A DNA stretch of 64,000 nt, taken from the NCBI GenBank assembly GCA_023078685.1, contig JALGAS010000006.1, positions 3,596,001 to 3,660,000 of the forward strand. The letters run 5' to 3'. How positions within the stretch are numbered: position 1 is the first letter of the stretch; every line of letters starts with the position of its first letter. This DNA is from Neopestalotiopsis rosae. Lineage: Eukaryota; Ascomycota; Sordariomycetes; Amphisphaeriales; Sporocadaceae. The notes under the pieces are model-generated. The model did not search any database, was not told the DNA's origin, and saw nothing but the letters and a program-made list of their open reading frames with translations. The position numbers and the translations under genes are program-made. Shown here one piece after another: positions 57,271-64,000 of the stretch.

Positions 57271-58318
57271 ATGGCTGAGGGTTCGAAGAATGCTGGCGAT
57301 GCCGCCGCCGCCTTCAACCGGCATTTCGATCAACAGCGAGCTAGTCAAGGAACCCGTATGAACCAGCAGCAGTCTGGTCCTTCGGTAAGTCTTCTTGTGA
57401 ATGATGAATGCCTGTTGTAGGAAGAGACTAATAAATGCACAACAGCAGTCCTTTCGTGCTCACCAGGGAAACATGAATGCTGAAGCCGACTTTCTGAATC
57501 ACCAAATGGGCAATCTTGAACTTGAGCAGGGTGGCATTCATCAGGCAGGCTTTTACCATCATTCCCCCGAGGCCCCGAGTCAACTCTTCTCGCCCAACAT
57601 GCACAGTGCCTCTACCTCTATTGACGAGGCTGCTCTGGCTGAGGCCAGAATGAACTCTGCATTCACCCAGCCCGCAGGTAACTTCTCAAGCGAAATGTCG
57701 TCCTCCTCCACGGTTGGACCTCGCTTCTCTCCCTACGGACAAGAGCATAGGTCTCCTTATTCGCCCATGGGAACCCATGGTTACCAGCAACCTGCTATCC
57801 AGTACGGCCCTTACGGCCAGCCTGCCGGCTTTATGCACGGCACATATGGTCAGTCTCCCTTTGCTGCTGGTCCTGCATCGACTGCAGCTGCTTCTCAGCA
57901 GCAACAGGCTGCTGAGCCCTCGTCCCTAGCTGTCGCTGCAGCGTGGGAGGGTGCCTTTGAGGAGGCGATGGAAGAGTGGATGCAGGAGCAGGTCCGCGTC
58001 GAGGCGGCCGAGGAAGCCGCCGTCACCGCCGCTGAGGCTCCGGCGGCTGAGGCCACCCCCGCTCCTGCTCCCGGTCCTTCAGAGCTGTCTGCAACCGCAC
58101 AGATGCTTGTTGCCGCCGTTGAGGGCGACACTTCAGATAAGTTCCGCAACTCAAACTTCCTTGCTCTAATGCGTCGCATTGCCGCACAGGAAGTGGTTTT
58201 GGAAGGCAACGACCTCGTCGAGGCTACTGAGGTCGCTGAGGCCTCGACCACCCCTCGCCCCGACAAGGGTAAGGGCAAGGCTGTTGCTGAGGAGAACGAT
58301 GACCTGGATAAGCAGTAG
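57271..58318 (+). CDS. Pex20-like peroxin candidate
   Basis: Two exons (57271-57384, 57446-58318) give 328 residues; the intron is 61 bases with GTAAGT donor, ACTAATAA branch and a tandem CAGCAG acceptor. The N-terminal part has AFNRHFDQQRASQ. The middle is Gln/Pro/Tyr-rich. WEGAF in AAAWEGAFEEAM is a WxxxF motif of the kind that binds Pex14/Pex13. KFRNSNFLALMRRIAAQEVVLEGNDLVEA near the C-terminus (given in part: FLALMRRI) matches the Pex7-binding end of Pex20-type PTS2 co-receptors as I remember them. The conserved N-terminal Cys of Pex20 is absent, so it may be a paralogue with another role. Confidence 0.6.
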
Positions 58319-58800
58319 ATCAACGACTAGCATGTCGTTGTCTTCTTGGGGGCTGGATCTGGTTCTGCTTTTTTCGCGCATGATACCCAATTACTTTTGC
58401 TTCTTGTTCTGCGCAAGACTTCCTCGAAGTATGAAGGCTTGTCATTTAGATAAACTGATGGATGAAGGGAAGTGCTTAGCGTAGACACAATGAACTTGGC
58501 CTGAAGGCCGGCTTACACAACCATCGTTTCGACAGATTGTTTTGCCATGTTGCATTCTGCCACTATTAAATTTGCTACTCACACGACATTCTTCACTCAG
58601 CATGACGTCGTAGCAGCCGTGGGTGTACAACCGTGTGATAGTCAAGTAAAGCACCTCACGTCCATCGATCAAGAAGATCAGGGTCACACAGCGACAGTGT
58701 TCTTACCAGCAGTAGTGTAAACTACAGATACGGGCAAGAATGGGAGCCGAGACCGCAACTGAAACTCATACGTAGTAGTACATATATCTACAGTATCGAT
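58319..58800. other. Intergenic between convergent genes
   Basis: About 480 bases between two stop codons, probably both 3' untranslated regions. Nothing notable is seen. Confidence 0.6.
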
Positions 58801-60321
58801 TTATGCAATCACACCAATGCACTTCCATACAAAGCTGCTCCCTCCGATCAGGGAGGCCACTCCTGTGTAAACAATGAGACTGCCGTAACCACTACCAAAT
58901 CCCGCAGTCGCCTGTTCAACCCAAGCTTTACTTGAAGCCAAGAGCGAGTCGCTTAGAGGGCCAGAGACGATATTACCGATACCTCTACCGACACACAGCC
59001 AGCCAAACACCATGGTGGGGTCTACGTACCGACCAGCCGCTTCACCCTGTCGTGCCACGTCCCGCATGATCCCAGGCCAGATCGATGTCCAGCCGCCGGC
59101 AAAGAAGCCATAGACGATGCAAAAGAGGAACAAGATGGGTAGCGACGAAGACAAGCCCCAGATCAAAAAGACCCCGATGGCAGTGCCAGCCGTTGAGATG
59201 GCGATGCAGGTCGTGACGTGAACCTTGTCCGTCAATGTACCCATCGTAATCGAGCCCATGGTGGCTGCCACGTTGACCAAGAGGACCGTCAAAGCCGACA
59301 TGAACGACGAGGCGCCGAATGAGCTGCGCGCGTACGATGGCAGATAGATGCCCGGGAGAAAGAAGCCCGAGGCCTGAACAATATTACCCAGCTGGTGGAG
59401 GGCAAAGGCGCGGGTCAGAACACCACTGACATCAAAGGGTCTCGAGCGTGCGGCAGCGGCCGCGGGCAGACGCGGCTTTACGAAGAAGGCGAGTGGGAAT
59501 GAAGCCGTGAACAGAATACCCGACCAGATGCGCATTGCACCCGCGAACCCGAATCGCGCGAGCAGAGCCTCGAGTACCAGCGGCAAAACGACACCGCCAA
59601 AGCCTGCCGCGCTCCACATGATGCCGTACGCCATGCCCTTTCGGCGGACAAACCACTCTTCGATATACAGGACGCAAGGGCAATAAGCCACACAACCGCC
59701 GACCCCAAACAGGACGCCTTGGACGGCGATCAGCTGCGGCACCGTTGTGCAGAACGAGCTTAGAGCTATGGTTAATGAGGCCACAAAGAGACCGGCCTGG
59801 GTTGCCCAACGGGCATAGCGAGGATACAGACGGCAAAGAGCTATGACAACTGGTGTTCCCATGTACATGGTACCCTATACGAGCAAAGGTAAATCGGACA
59901 TGCCCGCTCCTCAATGGCTGAGTTCAACTTACCAGAGTAGACGTTCCAATCGCAGCAACATTGCCGGCACCCTCGAACGGTTCATGAGAAGTATAATAGT
60001 CCTGGAAGATACCAAAGGAGAAACCAAATCCTGGATATCAAAGATCAGTACAATCCGGAACAGTGCCGACGGAGGGCGATTGGGAGAGGAAAAGTAGACT
60101 ATACCCCAGATCAGAGCTTCGACAGACCAGCACGCGGCCAGAAAGAGCCAGGCATCTTTTCCTCCATCAGTCGGCGGCAGACTGAACTCCTGCTCGGTCG
60201 TCTCCGTGTCATTACCAACGTCTCGACATCCAGACTCGGGGCTAGTATCGGCCGCGTCTACTTTTGCAGGTGTCAATGAATTGACGTTCAAGGTATTCAG
60301 TCTGATTGCGTCTTCGTCCAT
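58801..60321 (-). CDS. MFS transporter, monocarboxylate-transporter (MCT/SLC16-like) type
   Basis: Three exons (60321-60105, 60030-59933, 59874-58801) give 462 residues; introns are 74 and 58 bases. After a 55-residue polar N-terminus, DAWLFLAACWSVEALIWGFGFSFGIFQDYY (given by its ends: DAWLF, GFGFSFGIFQDYY) opens transmembrane helix 1, as in fungal MCT-like proteins. About 12 hydrophobic helices can be traced. EEWFVRRKGMAYGIMWSAAG between helices 4 and 5 corresponds to the usual MFS RRG-MA-G segment. A second set of helices begins after a central loop rich in Ala and Arg. Family members move monocarboxylates, riboflavin and related compounds; the substrate is unknown. No cluster partners are next to it. 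Confidence 0.88.
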
Positions 60322-63300
60322 GTTTACAGAATAATCACTATACGGCTTTGGCTGAGACAGATTATTGTATCTTGCATATGAGATGAAATATTCAGATGGC
60401 GTTGAGCATCTTCTAGTAATTAAGTTACGGCAGCGATCGTCCAGGGACTAATGCAGAGATGTCCTTCACGCCCTTCCTCTATCTCTTAGCTCTATCTGAC
60501 CCACATTAGAGATTAAGAGACACTTGCCGAATGAGTCAATACATTCGATGTTCTTGGTGAATTTCTCTGATGAATGAAGTTCACGGTATTACAATACTTG
60601 GAGGAGACTTTGGCGACAATATAGGAGCGAAAATCACGAGACAATGTATGCGTCCGATCAAGGCGATCGATCAGGATATGTGCAGCAACTACGCTACCAT
60701 ACATAGTAAGCCTGCGGTCCACATTAAGCGACCGAGTATACTGCCGGAGAGGCCCGGCGTTTTGAAGGGTAAGCAGAAGCTGACAACGGTTCGGAGACCG
60801 CCGCTGCTACGTCTGCCGCAATGGTGGTATAAAATATCTATTATGATTGGGTGCCCGTGATGATCGCCAAGGAGAAGATGCAAATGCTCTCGAGGTCGAC
60901 AAATGGTACGGAGCACTTGTCTGAGACCTTGAGGCTTGATGGTTTCCGACTCGGCTTTCTATATCGCTGGCGGGGACATCGGTCTCGGCTTCGGCCTCGG
61001 TCTCACTTTCGTTGCGCTTTGCTCGGATTACCCACTATCGCGGAGCTTCAAGTTTCCATTATTCTTGACCGAGAGATATCATGGCAGACCGAGGACATGG
61101 GGTACGCCGTGCCGTAGTGCTCCATGTTTGAGGGAATTATTAATGTATTCTCAATGGCATACACTAGCAACCAGTAATCACGAGTGCAAGTTATGTTGCG
61201 ATCAAGGACTGTATATTGGCCTCAAATAAGTCAGCAGACACTGCAGGAATACACAGTACGTGGGGGCTCAAAACCAGAGGCTGCCAGTAGCCAGGGACAT
61301 TTGAGAAGACGAAAAAGAGACTCAGTTAGGGCACACGGGGTGAGATGTAACAACAGAATGCGCGCTAGCAAAAGGGCCAACCTTGCATTGCATGCCCAGG
61401 TGGTGCTTGAAAAGCGCAAGTGAGCACGATGGACTTGTAATATGGAACTTGTTCGTAAGCGCGGAGGAACTTTGGCCTGAATGCCTGCGGCAGGTTTGGC
61501 AGGCTGAGGCATAAAAAAACGAGCCACTCGTCTCCTATTCGCCCGCGGACTGCCCATCTGCTTTCCCACAACCACAAAAGCTTGCAGAAAGCAAAGCCCC
61601 CAGGCCAAGGATTGGGTGTGTAGTATCCCGATCGATTTTGCTTGCAGCAAATAAGCGAGAGACAAATTCCCATTTCCCGGTGTCTTACGGATTTTGATTG
61701 CCCTACCAGGCCGGTCAGATCCCTCGAACAGCACTACTACAGTGCAGCTTACGGGGAATTATCGTGATGTGCGTATCCCGTAGTCTCAGATCCAAGGTAG
61801 ATATGCTCGTACTGATGGCTCGGCTTTCCACATGCCGCACTGCATCTGCACTGAACGTCGTCTTTTGAAAGTAGCTTTTGGTACTGTGTAAGACTCTCGA
61901 CAACGAGTGGGAATTCGCAGCGGGGCCTCAAATGGTTGGCAACGGCATCTGTCGGCCCTGCCTGGCACTTTTCGCTTTCCACACCCAGCCAAGCCAGCGG
62001 AGATGCTGTTCTCAGACGGAGACGCATTTGCGCTCGCCGAAAGCCCAGAAGGCCACTCGGCCAGTCGGGCGTAGGCTCCATGAGGGGCCTTGCATATTAC
62101 TCCATACGGGCCATGGGCATTTCGCGGTCGAATAGGAGTTGCGGCCCTTCTCTTTTCTTCACCAACACAGTACCTGTTCATGTCGTCGGATAATTCACCA
62201 TGGTGGCTACGCTAGCATTTTACAATACCTGGTCGCTTCCTACCTTAGGGCTCACGGTCCCCCCTGGCGTCCTACACCTGAGAGTATGCAAGGCCGGAAT
62301 CAGCAACACGACCGACCAACCAGGCGGGCTGGGGTAATACTAAACGAAAAAGGTTCCAAGGATACGGGCCAATCCGTAGAAATGACTCATCTCTACTCTT
62401 GTTCGAATTGAGTTTAATTTCATATATGGTCAAGGTCCATCTTGGAATTGAGCGTGCTGATTCGGCAAGAAGGGCCAGTTGTCTCAGGGGGGATGTGGTG
62501 TTTTACAACCCGCAGTTATCGCAAATCTACGTACCCAAGAACAAAGGTGCGACAAGATCGGTTCCCGAGTTTGTGGGGTACAGTTACGGTTGGGAAAAGT
62601 ATGGAAATTAAGCGACGGAACGGGGCCCCAGAGCTTTGCTTGCTTGCGTATATGCCTGCCTGGAAAGCTAAGTTCTAGGCAATCTTCAAATTCAACACGT
62701 ATACCTGATACGTAGACCATGGACAGTAGAGATGCAATAAAATTGCCTAGAATGCTGGACAGTAAGTAAAAGAACTTGTAACAACTGTGTCCTCTTGCGT
62801 TGAAACCTGCAAGCCAATGGCTTAAATCATGGTTGCATGCTGGCGTAGAGGCGGTGCGCGTATTGCTGACAAACACAGCCTTGATGTATGCGGGAGAGAT
62901 GCAGAAGAGAACATCACACGGACGTCAGCATACCTGCAACAGAACCAGATCGAGTAAGAGCTGCCATATTCAACAAAGTAAACTATTAGAATTAATAATT
63001 CAACAAGCCAGTACCGTTGACCGGCAGCTATAGCGTTGGAACAGCACATATCGCAATCGCAATGGCTCTTGTTATACTTTGGATCAATACCTGGTATTGA
63101 GTTGGGTACTCTGTACTGCAACGTGTATGATCATACAGTGGACTTCGACTAGGACCGAACATACAGCTAGTTTCAACCAACGTATGCTCAACCAAACTAG
63201 CCTCGATGATCAACATGGTTGGCTACCTTCCGGATGTTGTATAATTGTGTAATGGAGCAAATTTATAGAAGCTTCTCCAACCAACTCGTATATTCCATCT

Positions 63301-64000
63301 TCAAACACATACAAGTAAAGGCACGTACACACACACACAGTATTGCAATCGCCTTCCATCACACATGTGCTCCGGTTGGGATGGCTGCAGCAGCAAACGG
63401 AGGGGGTACACGATTGGGGGGCTTGGTTGATCAAATGTTGCATGTCCAACACGCCCTTCAAGCCCAGCTGCCCTGTCCCAAAACGTTTCGCCGAAAGAGA
63501 TCCAATCAAAACTGGGGTCAAAAGTTGGAGCTAGCGAGCAATGGCCGACGAAACGGCGTCCCTAGGCGTCCTAGGCGTCCCTCTAATGCGCCTGTATTCC
63601 GCTTGGTGGCCATGGTAGGCATCTCTTTGCGATGCGCTACGAGATAAGGCCCATCAGTCTGTGTGGTTTTTTTACTCTGTGCCTAGAGCTTGCCCTGCAT
63701 GTGTCTACACGTAGATTTGTAATGCGCCGTTTATTGAACTCTCTTGTAGCGTTTTGTGCCAACATCGCGAATGCGCAAATATGCAGTAGTAGCAAGTACA
63801 CATCAGCAAATAGCTAACCTAGGTCCACTGTGCGTATCCCACGATCCCCGCGATCTGGAGCAAACGGGTTGCAGGCTGTGCACTGCAGTAGCAGTAGAAG
63901 GCTTACAAGGAGCAAGGTATGCTGGCTGCTGGCTGGCTGGAAGGAAGGGTAGGAATCAAAAAGTGCCAATGGACTGTGCGGCGCAAGAGATACAGCCAGC
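60322..64000. other. Terminal intergenic region, no gene seen
   Basis: About 3.7 kb from the MFS start to the right edge. The longer frames (61231-61734 minus, 62484-62876 minus, 63219-63647 plus) overlap antisense frames and show no domain, signal or splice support. A CTCGGT-type repeat lies near 60976-61003 and a GGCTGGCT run near 63923. A gene whose body lies beyond the window could have its regulatory region here. Confidence 0.5.

Noticed and set aside
58520..58532. Fourth copy of the hairpin core (minus strand)
   Set aside because: Only 10 of 15 core bases match and the flanks do not pair; a match of this length is expected by chance in a window this size.
63219..63647. 142-codon plus-strand frame near the right edge
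   Set aside because: It starts at a non-ATG codon, overlaps an antisense frame of similar length and has no recognisable content.
1..64000. CRISPR arrays, bacterial operons, intact transposons, dispersed 5S rRNA genes
   Set aside because: None found by eye on either strand; gene structure is eukaryotic throughout.

Overview
The window reads as nuclear DNA of a filamentous ascomycete, most likely a Sordariomycete (Hypocreales-like). Short introns of about 50-150 bases carry GTRNGT donors, CTAAC or CTGAC branch sites and YAG/AAG acceptors. Intergenic spaces are long. Several gene families are fungal: CreC, a CreD-type arrestin, 2EXR and Clr5 proteins, a Whi2-like BTB protein and an AA12-type quinoprotein. 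No bacterial operons, CRISPR arrays or intact transposons were seen. Exon structures are my own reading of splice signals and reading-frame continuity; nothing was aligned to transcripts. Family calls come from remembered family features, not searches.

Layout. 1-434: 3' end of a GCN20-type ABC-F ATPase. 617-737: degenerate tRNA-like element. 966-2182 (-): GC-rich LanC-like protein. 3012-5138 (+): SRPK-like kinase. 7113-7919 (-): Clr5-domain protein. 9427-10900 (-): Slm1-like PH protein. 12449-14523 (-): CreD/ApyA-type alpha-arrestin. 14524-21098: about 6.6 kb without a supportable gene. 21099-23222 (-): creC. 24722-26692 (+): gem1/Miro GTPase. 27317-28827 (-): Nse2/Mms21-type SUMO ligase. 29665-30939 (-): unknown protein. 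34282-34869 (+): small membrane protein. 36430-37855 (+): L-galactonate dehydratase (lgd1/gaaB type), followed by three similar hairpins. 39161-40972 (-): Hal3-like flavoprotein, F-box-like and ankyrin-like fusion. 43787-45743 (+): Whi2-like BTB protein. 46464-47441 (+): 2EXR protein. 47692-49211 (-): FAD-dependent oxidoreductase. 52156-53747 (+): secreted AA12-type quinoprotein. 54780-55816 (-): sec13. 57271-58318 (+): Pex20-like peroxin candidate. 58801-60321 (-): MCT-type MFS transporter. 60322-64000: no supportable gene.

How the genes relate. Most are unrelated housekeeping genes, so this is not a biosynthetic cluster. Two share a theme: CreC, partner of the CreB deubiquitinase, and the arrestin, which in Aspergillus acts with the HulA ubiquitin ligase and opposes CreB/CreC. 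They lie on the same strand about 6.6 kb apart. The L-galactonate dehydratase belongs to D-galacturonate catabolism, but none of its pathway partners is visible. The most unusual signal is a set of three hairpins just 3' of that gene. They share a 15-base core, and their variable 3-base flanks stay complementary in every copy.
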